Shown here piece after piece: positions 10,263-21,100 of a stretch of DNA of 64,000 nucleotides. Where the stretch lies: positions 38,189,732 to 38,253,731 of the forward strand of contig CM059572.1 in the NCBI GenBank assembly GCA_030386875.1, written 5' to 3'. A program made the translations under genes and the position numbers. This DNA comes from Morinoia aosen (lineage: Eukaryota; Arthropoda; Malacostraca; Amphipoda; Talitridae). How positions within the stretch are numbered: position 1 is the stretch's first letter; each line of letters begins with the position of its first letter. The notes beneath the pieces were generated by a model, which was not told the origin of the DNA, made no database searches, and worked only from the letters and a program-made list of their open reading frames with translations.

Positions 10263-10286
10263 CTGTGAACAGCATTTGCGCGGCCG

Positions 10287-11880
10287 TGTTACCGGTATCG
10301 CGCAGTCTTGTTACCGGTATCGCGCAGTCATATTACCGGTATCACGCAGTCATGTTACCGGTATCGCGCAGTCATGTTACCGGTATCACGCAGTAATGTT
10401 ACAGGTGTCACGCAGTCATGTTACCGGTATCGCGCAGTCATGTTACCGGTATCACGCAGTCATGTTACCGGTATCACGCAGTCATGTTACCGGTATCACG
10501 CAGTCACGTTACCGGTATCGCGCAGTCATGTTACCGGTATCGCGCAGTCATGTTACCGGTATCGCGCAGTCACGTTACCGGTATCACGCAGTCATGTTAC
10601 CGGTATCGCGCAGTCATGTTACCGGTATCACGCAGTCACGTTACCGGTATCACGCAGTCACGTTACTGGTATCGCGCAGTCATATTACCGGTATCGCGCA
10701 GTAATGTTACCGGTATCGCGCAGTAATGTTACCGGTATCGCGCAGTCATGTTACAGGTATCACGTAGTCATGTTACCGGTATCACGCAGTCATGTTACCG
10801 GTATCGCGCAGTCATGTTACCGGTATCGCGCAGTCATGTTACCGGTATCACGCAGTCATGTTACCGGTATCACGCAGTCATGTTACCGCTATCACGCAGT
10901 CATGTTACCGGTATCGCGCAGTCATGTTACCGGTATCACGCAGTCATGTTACCGGTATCGCGCAGTCATGTTACTGGTACCACGCAGTCATGTTACCGGT
11001 ATCACGCAGTCATGTTACCGGTATCACGCAGTCACGTTACCGGTATCGCGCAGTCATGTTACCGGTATCGCGCAGTCATGTTACCGGTATCACGCAGTCA
11101 TGTTACCGGTATCACGCAGTCACGTTACCGGTATCGCGCAGTCATGTTACCGGTATCTTGCAGTCATGTTACCGGTATCACGCAGTCACGTTACCGGTAT
11201 CACGCAGTCATGTTACCGGTATCGCGCAGTCATGTTACCGGTATCGCGCAGTCATGTTACCGGTATCGCGCAGTCACGTTACCGGTATCACGCAGTCACG
11301 TTACCGGTATGGCGCAGTCATGTTACCGGTATCGCGCAGTCATGTTACCGGTATCACGCAGTCACGTTACCGGTATCGCGCAGTCATGTTACCGGTATCG
11401 CGCAGTCATGTTACCGGTATCACGCAGTCACGTTACCGGTATCGCGCAGTCATGTTACCGGTATCGCGCAGTCATGTTACCGGTATCACGCAGTCACGTT
11501 ACCGGTATCGCGCAGTCATGTTACCGGTATCGCGCAGTCATGTTACCGGTATCACGCAGTCACGTTACCGGTATCACGCAGTCATGTTACCGGTATCGCG
11601 CAGTCATGTTACCGGTATCGCGCAGTAATGTTACCGGTATCACGCAGTAATGTTACCGGTATCGCGCAGTCATGTTACCGGTATCACGCAGTCATGTTAC
11701 TGGTATCACGCAGTCATGTTACCGGTATCGCGTAGTCATGTTACCGGTATCGCGCAGTCATGTTACCGGTATCGCGCAGTCATGTTACCGGTATCACGCA
11801 GTCATGTTACCGGTATCGCGCAGTCATGTTACCGGTATCGCGCAGTCATGTCACTGGTATCACGCAGTCACGTTACCGGG
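10287..11880. repeat. 22-bp minisatellite, about 72 copies
   Basis: Head-to-tail 22-bp units with core TTACCGGTATCRCGCAGTCA over 1.59 kb. Units vary mainly at CpG positions (CGCG/CACG; CATG/CACG), as expected from deamination. The core TACCGGTA is palindromic. Since 22 is not a multiple of 3, several frames stay open and yield artificial repeats (HVTGIAQSCYRY). The array fills most of intron 10263-12639 and stops 24 nt from the Ig7 acceptor. Confidence 0.98.
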
Positions 11881-12639
11881 ATTAACGTAGAGAATTTTAA
11901 TTTATTAAGTCATGCATAGTGTCTAACTGCTTACGTATCGTAATTCTGCACGCGTGCTCATGAGTGTTTTCTTGTAATGACTAATGTACTACGTGTCGAC
12001 AAAGAAAAATTGTCACTGAATAGAAATGGTCAAATTTAACTGCGAGAAAAGATAGAAAAGGTATATATTCGTCGATCTATTCTCTTTCCATCGACTATGA
12101 ACAGTTCAATCGTTCAAATGACCTCTGATTGTAAGAGAAACTCCATTGCCTTACCTGAAAAAAGCTTGCAAAAACGAAACAAGTTCACTAAAAACTTGAG
12201 AAGACCCATGGAGTTAGCTTTTTCCAACACGGTTGTTTTTTATATTTTCTGAATTCCTAAATAGAGCAAGATTTGAGCAGAACATTTTCAAAAGATTCAG
12301 TTTTATGAACTTATTCCGCAGTTTAGTGTCTTGCGTCACAATTTTTAATTTCAAAATAACTGTTTAATCCAATACCTTCGGTAAGTAATGTGCCCTTGTT
12401 TCGGAAACGTTTTCATTCAAGTCTAAAAAAGTATTTACAGCTGTCGTTTGTGCCCGCACGCCTACAATTCAGATCTAAAATACCTAGATGTATTACCCAC
12501 AGATGAACACGCACCAGGGCCCCGTATCCCCTTCAATTCAATGCTGTCCCCATGCAGTAACACGCAGGGCCTTTGAAAGATAAGCTAGCAAAGAGCAGTG
12601 CGGCTCCCTAGACAAATCAAGAGTTGACACATCCCTCAC
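11881..12639 (-). other. Rest of Ig6-Ig7 intron, 0.76 kb
   Basis: AT-rich unique sequence between the minisatellite and the Ig6 C-half exon. No coding or repeat signal seen. Confidence 0.6.
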
Positions 12640-12801
12640 CAGCGACGGTGAGCTTGAAGGTAGTCGAGTCGGAGTGTCCTTTTCTGTCCGCTGCGGTGCA
12701 GGTATACCGTCCGCTGTCCGCTGGGGCGGTCACTTGGAGGACTGTGAGCTTACCATCGCTGGACACCATCTGGCGACGTGACACAGGCAACTCCACACCA
12801 T
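12640..12801 (-). CDS. Dscam: Dscam-like exon: Ig6 C-terminal half
   Basis: Encodes DGVELPVSRRQ, then GKLTVLQVTAPADSGRYTCT and AADRKGHSDSTTFKLTVA, with the DSGRYTC F-strand motif. Acceptor CGCTGCCGCAG, donor GCTG|GTGAGG. Starts with two bases (completing Asp with the G from 13350) and ends with one base (completing the Val of the Ig7 start). Confidence 0.93.
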
Positions 12802-13349
12802 CTGCGGCAGCGGCGAGCGGATACCGTGTTTTGAACAAGTAATGCGATTTTTTCTTTCAATTACTAAAATCGCCTTGGTCAGACAGTTAAGCTCCTCAAG
12901 AGAAAAATGAAATAGGTCGAGGGAAATGAGAACGCTTAGTTAAAATAATGCACCCTGACAAATTCATGATGTAGAGGCTGATGATCACTGCAGCATGACT
13001 ATAGCGGACTGAGGCAATTTGCGTGCTTACTTCTACGAAAATAATGTATTGAGACACATTTACAATTTCTACAAATGGTTGAGCTGTTGTAACTCGTCTT
13101 TGTGTTTCGTTTCAGCGTTTGGTAGATTGATTGTAGAAACAAAAATCAGCGACCAATTCTAAGTTCACCATTTTATCAATTGCAGACACATCTCAAGAAT
13201 CATTGCTCAGTGAACAGTGTAATGTGACCTACAGTCTACAGACGAAGTAAAATAGAATCCGACTCGTAATTTGAACCAGGTTCAGTACCCCTGAACGCCT
13301 AAATTCGCCCACGCACCGCCGGAGTAGACAACAACATTTTGAGTCCAAC
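12802..13349 (-). other. Intron within Ig6, 0.55 kb
   Basis: AT-rich, nothing further seen. Confidence 0.6.
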
Positions 13350-13612
13350 CTTTGGCCCAGGTGATGCGAGCGATAGGATGTCCCCCAACTGGACATCTGA
13401 CGGAGAAATTTGCCCCAGCCACGGCCGTCATAGGCCCCATGGGACGCACGGTGGGAGGGCCGTACACGTTCAGTCGGGCCTCATGAACCTCAGCTCCGGC
13501 TCGGTTACGTGCTTCGCATCTGTAGAGACCTCCATCCGTGATGCGAGCGCTGCTGATGTTCACGTGACTGATGACGTCACCGTGCGCTGACACGAACTGT
13601 CCAATCAGAACT
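13350..13612 (-). CDS. Dscam: Dscam-like exon: Ig5 C-terminal half plus Ig6 N-terminal half
   Basis: Encodes RVLIGQFVSAHGDVISHVNI, ITDGGLYRCEARNRAGAEV, ARLNVYGPPTVRPM, AVAGANFSVRCPVGGHPI and ARITWAKG. It matches the Drosophila Dscam1 Ig5-Ig6 junction strongly (DGGLYKC, LNVYG, VTCPVAGYPI). It is the only visible exon spanning an inter-domain boundary. Acceptor ATTGTTTGCAG, donor AAAG|GTTGGA. Starts with one base, completing the Arg begun at 41181 after a 27.6 kb intron. Confidence 0.94.
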
Positions 13613-13929
13613 CTGCAAACAATAGTCTGTAGTAACTATACACATTTTTTACACCAGAAAACACCATTCAATAATAAACTAGGCAAATGTTCCATTTTTA
13701 GAACAGAAGGTTGTACGATGATGGATATCTTTAGCGATTCCAGGTGGAAGGAAGCGACTGTTCCGTTTAGTTCCTACTACTTTAATCATTAGGTCCCAAG
13801 AGGTATAAGTCAGCTTTGTATAAGTATATGAAGTATTTACCTCATAAGCGAGCAGTACATATTCAGGAAGCTTATTGCTCATTCGATGTTCTAATTCTAT
13901 CGTTTGTTTAGATGTTACTACATCTAATA

Positions 13930-14265
13930 CTACCTCCCTTACTACAACAAAGGCCTTCCAAAGAGAGGAAGGAGGAAGGCACCATATATTATGGACTTAA
14001 GATAGCGCGGAATCTATGCTCAAAGTGCATAGAAACAGTAAGTTGAGAAAGAAGTTTATGAAACAAGATGAAAGTTGCATGAAGAAGAAAGTAGTAGATG
14101 CTGAAAAACAGAACAGTAATGAACTCTCCAAAAAAGATAATCCGTAACAAAACAAAAAACAAAATCCATTCAATTTTAATAATAAGGAAGGCCTACCTAA
14201 GAATTAGCTCACATATTCACCTGGGAACGGTATTATCCGCAGATACACTCTTAGAATCCCCCTGA
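13930..14265 (+). mobile_element. Dispersed SINE-like element, copy B
   Basis: Near full-length copy. Shared blocks include CTACAACAAAGGCCTTCCAA, AGAGAGGAAGGAGGAAGGCA, GGAATCTATGC, GCATAGAAACAGTAAGTTGA and AAGAAAGTAGTAG. Same orientation as all other copies. Confidence 0.85.
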
Positions 14266-15023
14266 GAGGTCTAATTCTATCATTAGAAAGGATTTTGAGT
14301 TATCAGAATCCAAACTGAATTTACTTGAAGTTTTTCGTAGTTTTTTTACAAAAACGAAAAAATAATCTGAAATTAGTCTTTTCAGTTCAAAATATCTCAG
14401 ATTTTGAGGGTCAAAAAAAGCCAGTCTTTAAGGCTGGAAAGCAATCACTCAGAGCTATTTACATTGGGCAGAGTTCGCTGCTCAAGATTTGAAGTTCAAG
14501 GACTCGCCCCAAAATTTTCGCCTGATTTTCTTTGAATGAGCCCAGAACTGCTCGAATTATTTAGGCCTAAAAGACAAAACACAACAATTCGTAGTGAAAT
14601 AATTCAACATTTATTCTATTACTACGCGATAAACGTGAGCATTTGCGCAGTCATATTATCAATATTCCAACGACCGTCATTAATTAACACTAGCGTCAGG
14701 TTATCACCAGCATCAGAACGAGGAAGGAATTGCATGAAACTTGATAGATAGTGAACTTCAAAAAATCCGTTAGGGAACGAATTCAACAAAAAATACAACA
14801 TATTAAACTAATTTTAAAAGAGGACAGAAAAGTCCTCCAGGACATCACAAGTTTAACAGCTCTGGACTTATGCAAAATTTTGAAGGGATCTTGTACGCTT
14901 GTATTTCCATGTCCGTCGCCGTTGAATGGATAACGATTGCTAAACTTTCTCCCTAGATGCCTCAACTTGAAAATTCATTCATACGCTACAGAAGTTAGTA
15001 GCTACTCATAAATGCACCACTAA
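14266..15023. other. Intronic sequence, nothing recognised
   Basis: AT-rich. Short plus-strand frames at 14536-14751 and 14751-14933 have no family resemblance. Confidence 0.55.
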
Positions 15024-15320
15024 AGTGCTCTCCGTGGTACAGTGGTTAAGGGATCGGGCTCGTATGTTGGAGTCGCGGGTTCGTATCCCGGCGCTGGCGC
15101 GGAGATTTTCCCCGTTGGGTATAAGGGAAAGCTCAAGCACAATACCCCACTCAACCCAGGTGTCGGAAATGGGTACCGGCTTTAAGGGGGAACCGTCATG
15201 GTGTTCTATATATAGGGTTAGTTATAAGACATTTGAAAAACCAATGCTTGAGATCATATGTATCAGGCTTGTTTGGAAATAAAGCATCCCAAAGATGCCG
15301 ATGTTAACCTAACCTAACCT
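15024..15320 (+). mobile_element. tRNA-derived SINE with AACCT tail
   Basis: The first 75 bases resemble a tRNA gene: A-box-like GTGGTACAGTGGTTAAGG, then a B box in GGGTTCGTATCCCG. A tRNA-unrelated body follows (TTTCCCCGTTGGGTATAAGG, CCCACTCAACCCAGGTGTCG) and the copy ends in three AACCT pentamers. Polymerase III promoter boxes plus a body and a simple tail are the hallmark of tRNA-derived SINEs. The AACCT pentamer is the complement of the arthropod telomere repeat TTAGG. Confidence 0.78.
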
Positions 15321-16204
15321 TTTTTTAAAATAATTATGGACGTCGATTCTTATTTACAAGTTTTTTTACTATTTGCACGTTGACCGAAAACAACAGAAAT
15401 AACCACCCTGCCTGTAACTGCAAATTCTCTCACAGAACTCACCATAGAGTTGATCTCTTATCCCTAAAACACTGTCGCTATAAAAACATTGAGAGCAAAA
15501 GTTAATAATCCTATTTGCAAAAGTTTAATTTGACCTGGGTTAGTCAACTTCATAGCAAAGCTCAGGATTCAGTAGCATTGAAAACAGCAGACTCGTATAT
15601 CCCGCATGATTGCGTCCGTAGCGCCCTCCAGTCACTGGTTAATCAAGAAACAAGAACTCTGTGACTTGGACTGCAGTTGCAGCGCCTTATGGATAAACTT
15701 GCCCTAACCCGGCTTCGCTCGACGACGGAGCGCCTATGCATGCTGCGGGGCAACAGCACACCGCATTCACTTGGAATTTATGCAACGATGTGTCAGGCGA
15801 GAGGAGACAGAAACGATAGGAAACTCTCATCAGAAAACTTTTTCGTGCTCTCAGGTGACACCTTTTATAAGCTGACGGGAGTGCAGCAATGAATAAGACA
15901 ATACCAGGAAAGACGTGAACACAGGGTGATCAAACATGAGTAACTCTTATGAATAGTACAAAATATGGAGAACTAAACAAAAAACTAACATCACCAGCGT
16001 TTTTCCAGCTCTCCACAGAGTGAGGTTTTATTATTCCGCAGATATGATACCGGATGCATGGAATATGTTGCTGTCTTTATGTCATTTAATGCAACTCGAC
16101 TTTGAAAATGGCTGCCCCTGCACACCTGAAGTTCAGTTTCAGGAAAGATTTTCCCTTCTCTGCCGAAGAATCAAGTTCGTCATTCTGAAGTATGAAGTAG
16201 ACAA
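15321..16204. other. Intronic sequence with unassigned short ORFs
   Basis: Moderately GC-rich around 15600-15900. A 71-codon plus frame at 15677-15892 and a 104-codon plus frame at 16020-16334 are open, but I recognise neither. The latter runs into the hairpin arm below. Confidence 0.4.
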
Positions 16205-16412
16205 GTACACTGCAGCAGTGAAGAGGGTTTTTGGAACTAAGTTCTACCCAAGAAATCCTCGTAAGGTTTCAAACCAAAAGGCATTTCAACGAGTCGTTGG
16301 AAACGCCACGAGGGACCTGTCGATGACTTGTTGAAATGCCTTTTGGTGTGGAACCTTACGAGGATTTCTCGGGTAGAACTTTGTTCCATAAACCCTTCAT
16401 GCTGCAGTGTAC
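16205..16412. repeat. Long hairpin: two ~90-bp inverted arms
   Basis: The left arm (about 16205-16297) and right arm (about 16321-16412) are complementary at nearly 90 percent of positions, separated by a loop of about 23 nt. Shared landmarks are TACACTGCAGCA, AAGTTCTACCC, AGAAATCCTCGTAAGGTT and CCAAAAGGCATTTCAAC with their complements. The left arm is open on the plus strand (KYTAAVKRVFGTKFYPRNPR). It could be an inverted duplication, a foldback element, or a hairpin-RNA locus. Confidence 0.9.
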
Positions 16413-17932
16413 CACAGTGAGTCAAGAAGTGCTCACAAACAGGGTGGAAAACAACTCATGAGTAAGTAGGAAACGTGAAATGAGCGAAATCAAAATTAGC
16501 TCACGCGGAATGAGATAACAAGTTATGGGTCGACTTGTAAATTTTATACGTACGAAGTCAACGATTAAAAATAAGGATGCAGAAAATAAGATTTAACATA
16601 AAAACGGCGAAAGAACTGAGATAACGAGATATGAGATAGGGAGAGACTCAAAATGTGATAATGATCAAAGAAAAAATGAGATATCCAATGAAGAGGAATG
16701 TGACAAAAACTGAAACAGAAAAAAACTGACGAAGAGAAATGAGGCAGCACCGTATGACAACCATCAGTAAGATTACTAAAAAACACTGAGACATGCTTAA
16801 GCGGACTTCGAAATGTGAGAGAGCGATGAGTTGCAGTACAGGCAATAAGACTATCGCCCTGATTGTGTGCTTGAAAAGGAAATGCTACAAAGCGGACCTT
16901 CATGAGCTGAGGCAACGTGCGACGAGCATAAATGAAGTGCCATTAAACTAAACCACTCTGTACAATTAAAATCAGTCAAGTTAACTGAAAAATGCACTTA
17001 ATAAAAAGAAAACAACTAACCATAAAAAATGCAAAATGATGATCTAGGAAGATAGTCTAAGAAAATAGACCGCGAAAAAAGAATCCGTAAGAAAAAAGAG
17101 ACGAAGGTATATCAAAATTAGCAAAAGAAAAAGCAACTTACCAGAGTAAATCGAAAAATAACGCACCAGAGCACGCTTGCGCAGTACGCTAGCTTTTTTG
17201 CCTGAAGAAGCAGAGATAAGAAATACGGAGGCTAAGTACAGCAGCTCATCATGCAACAGACTCGTGTACAAAGCATCGCCGTCGCCTCTTTGTGTAACTG
17301 GAGATGAGCAACACCGAAGCACCATTCGTCCAAAGCACGCTGACTAGAACGGACATACTCTCAGCATAACTTCCAAAATACAACAAAAACAAATGTATTT
17401 CCTATATAAGTAAAGTTTCTACAAAACGGGCGAAACACCTCCTACCATAATTTTGAAAATCTTCATTTTGTAACCTTGAATAATACTTCGCTCGTTACAA
17501 CGAAGACGACTATTAAAGTATCCGAGATTCCCGCCAGTAGACCTATGAAGATTTTACTGAAGTTACGATGAAAAATATAAGCATTATAAGCACAAGCAGC
17601 TCACTAAGCGCTAATTCCCTCACACTCTAGCTCCGACATAATGAAGCCCATTCTTACAAACTACCATAACAACTCAGGACTGAGTGCATCAACACGCGTA
17701 CTTGTATAGCATGATTTATGGAGCATACCGCCGTTTCGTGATAGCTCGTTACCACCTGCGATATAAACAACACAAACCTAGTAGCAGTATCAACAGGGAC
17801 AGTAACGTGGTAACAGCAGCAGCAGCAACAGCAGTAGCAGAAGCAACAAGGCGTCATGCTGGAGCCCACTCTAATGGCGCGGATTAGCAGTTTATGAAGA
17901 CGGATGAGCGCGCGGCAGCGGCGGTGATGAAG
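16413..17932. other. Intronic sequence, nothing recognised
   Basis: AT-rich, with many A-rich runs from 16.5 to 17.1 kb. A CAG/CAA microsatellite (AGCAGCAGCAGCAACAGCAG) lies near 17816-17835. No coding signal supported. Confidence 0.55.
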
Positions 17933-18180
17933 CTGCTGCGCTGTGGCACGGAGCACGAAACGCGGCTGTTCGCTGAGCGAGTTGTGCTGCTGCGCTGTGG
18001 CACGGAGCACGAAACGCGGCTGTGCGCAGAGCGAGCTGCGCTGCTGCGCTGTGGTACGGAGCACGAAACGCGGCTGTGCGCTGAGCGAGCTGTGCTGCTG
18101 CGCTGTGGTACGGAGCACGAAACGCGGCTGTGCGCTCTGAGCTATATATTTGTAGCACGGAGCACGAAATATAGCTGTGA
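17933..18180. repeat. 54-bp tandem repeat, about 4.5 copies
   Basis: Units contain GGCACGGAGCACGAAACGCG and GGCTGTGCGCTGAGCGAGCT, GC-rich in an AT-rich setting. The last copy is diverged. As 54 is a multiple of three, frames are open on both strands for the array length, giving spurious repeats (AAFRAPCHSAAAQLAQRT). Confidence 0.95.
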
Positions 18181-21100
18181 GTGAATGTTTGTTTATTCGT
18201 CTTGGACATTGTGTGTTGTACAAAGCTTTTAGTGTGTTATGTTGGCCAACTCTTTTCCACTGCCTAAAAGACATTTATACCTTGGATAATTCGAGTGTGT
18301 TTTCCTAAAATTCATCATGCGATAAGCGTATTCGCTCCGTTGTTTTGTGTGCGCTAGATTCTTAGGATTAAAATTATTGTATACAAGAACACATTGTCTT
18401 TTACAAAGAGTGTTATTCATTTCTACTCATCATACTCTCCTCAACATTTTTTTATTATTGTGCAGTTACACTCGATCATATATCAATATAAAGGCTAAGC
18501 CGTTCAAACCGCTTTTTTATCATTTGAATCTTTTTCTTTTAATCTATCAAGAGTATTTTAGGTCTCTTTTTTTCTGACGCATAGAAAACTAAAAAAGTAC
18601 GATATTATTGTTCAGCTAGCAATTGATTCAACCTCTGTCATAGGTATAAGAGTACTTATTGCTGTATTCCCACCTATTACATGTGACCTTTAGTTTAAGA
18701 AAGTCGAAATCGAATGTGTTATAAAATTTCTATCAATTTTTAGGAAGTAAACTGTTATTTACTTCCTTTCCCCCTATCGTGGCCAAGTTTGTAACAACCC
18801 TACGAGACAGTAAGCTTCGCTCAATGCTTCTTGAAAACTCAGTTATTGTAATTTCTTTGTACGTAGCTCATTGTTTCCGATCGCCATTGCGGAACGACGT
18901 TCTTTGTTTTCTTTTTCCGTTCAGTTTAAAACGAGGACAAATCCATCGATTCGAGCAGAGCGCAATATCTCTCGAAGGAGTTAAATTATTACCATGCATA
19001 TATTTAAGTAGATTTGATGTCACCCATTTTTGTCCAAATCAAGAGAGAACTCCGACAGCTCTCGGCGATGAGCTGTAAATTTCTTACATATCCAATGTCT
19101 TAAATAACCCTAAAGTGTTCTAACAACTGCACATTGGTAGGATTTCTATTTTCACTCCTGTCTCTTGTATCGTGAGTGTCAGGGCAAACTCTAGCCCTTA
19201 GTTCGAAATGCCTACTAGGGCGAAGGATTGTTGAATTACCGTATTTGAGGGCTTTCATGAACAAGATTTAATATATTTATAATACAAGAATAAACAGTCT
19301 GAGAAGTTAATGACATTTAATTTGATGAAAGCAAAAGTTTAATACGAGGCAAAAGGATAACACGAAGGAATAGAATAATCCTAACTTCTACTGAACACGT
19401 AAGAAGAATACTAAATGAACACGAACTATACTGATTAAGAAATTACATCGAGACTGATAAACTGAGACTGAGCTGTACTATACTGGCATGGGCAATAGGT
19501 GCTCGTAAGACCAATTGACGGGGCAGGAGGACAGCGCAATACTGGAAGCGGCCTAGCGGTTGAACCAAGAAACAAACTAAGAAAAAGGAATCGTATTTAA
19601 GAAGACCGGATCTATCTACCGACAGTGAGCCTCAACCGTTTCGCGTAAGGAAAACTCTCGGATTTGAGTTTTACACATAGATGAATTTTCAAAATAGATA
19701 ATTTACGATGGATAGAGAAAAATTATAAGCCGGTGATAACCGTCACATACCCCACACTTTTCAAACTGAATTTACCAGATATAACTTAGTCTGCGCCTCT
19801 TCAAATTTCTAGAAATGGTGATTAAATTCGAAGGCATGATCACGAACAAACGTTGAATCATAAGGTTTGTCGATATCAGCGTCATTTGATGACGCCTCAC
19901 TACTCAGAAGTTACGCTCATGAAGGAGCATCATGTAGAACAAAGTGAAATTTGAAACTGTAAATGCAAAAGCCAAAAATCGCTGCAGCTGTTTCAGTCTC
20001 TAATGTTCAAAAGCATTAATGATAATGAAATAAGCAAAATATTGAGAATAGTGCGCACACTTGCTTTAAAGACTCAGTATCACAAAGTCAAAAAAGTGTA
20101 AGAAGTAAGATCACAAAGTCAAACCTTGTCCCCTACATAACTGGTCCTAATATTGTAATTTGCCATGGTTAATTTCGCCGATCTTCAGTCTGTTCTTGAA
20201 TCGTTTGTCGAATATACTGTTAAATCTAGTCCATATGAACTATATCGTAAAATGAAGCATCTAATTTCGAGTTAATTATCTCATTGATCAGTCTAATGCG
20301 TCTCTAGTTTAAGTGAATTAGGTTAAACATTATTGTAATCCTTAGACTAACGTTGATGGTAGGATGCCTTAGAAGTCACTGAACTTATTCGGGCCCACAG
20401 GTAGCTATACTCAAATTTGACCATTGTACTAGACTTAAGAAACATTCTATCTCTGTATCACCTGTGGTAAATAAATTGTTTAAAATTGTTTAAATAGTTT
20501 AAAAGTATATCACTATTTCACGAGGAGTCAGTTTCAGAATGCGTGACTTCAACGTGTTTGGCCTTTCAAGCACTGTTAATGACTTGCAATGCAAGAAAAA
20601 CGGGAGCACACATCCACAAATTAATACTCTGGGAAAAATTGAGTGTGTCCTCGAGAAATTAAGCTCGTCCTCGTGACAACTCAACTCTTTAATTAGAGCG
20701 TAGGTTTTTATGTATAGAATTTGTTTAATAAGAACTATCTTATACCTGGTTACATCTCACCATTATCGTGGCGAAGAATTCTTTGCATTAGTCAATTGTT
20801 GCCACGAAAGATATGTTGGTTCACTCGTGTATCACACCATCTTTTCGCGTAAAAGCGAATGAATGAAAAACTTTCTTCCTCAATTCCTTTGAAATGATTT
20901 TCTTTACGTGCACAGCGTAATATCGAAGTTCAAACAACACAGTGTCGAGAACAATCAAACTCGGTATTATCTCTCTCTCTCTACTTCAAACCTAAGAAAC
21001 AGATCACCCTCTCTCCAGTCAAAGCTCCTTCACAACTCATCCAATAACAGTTCTATGGTATTTGGTGTTCGTTAACTGAATTTTGCTCTGGGCGAAGGAG

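Noticed and set aside
10093..11735. Plus-strand proteins of up to 475 codons
   Set aside because: Frames of the 22-bp minisatellite; the same HVTGIAQSCYRY-type peptide appears in all three frames.
10287..11880. CRISPR-like array
   Set aside because: Units are contiguous with no unique spacers, and the context is a eukaryotic intron.
15024..15100. Functional tRNA gene
   Set aside because: A and B boxes are present, but the sequence continues into a SINE body with a simple-repeat tail, and I could not fold a complete cloverleaf with confidence.
15300..15320. Interstitial telomere tract
   Set aside because: Only three AACCT units, at the end of a SINE; too short to indicate a telomere.
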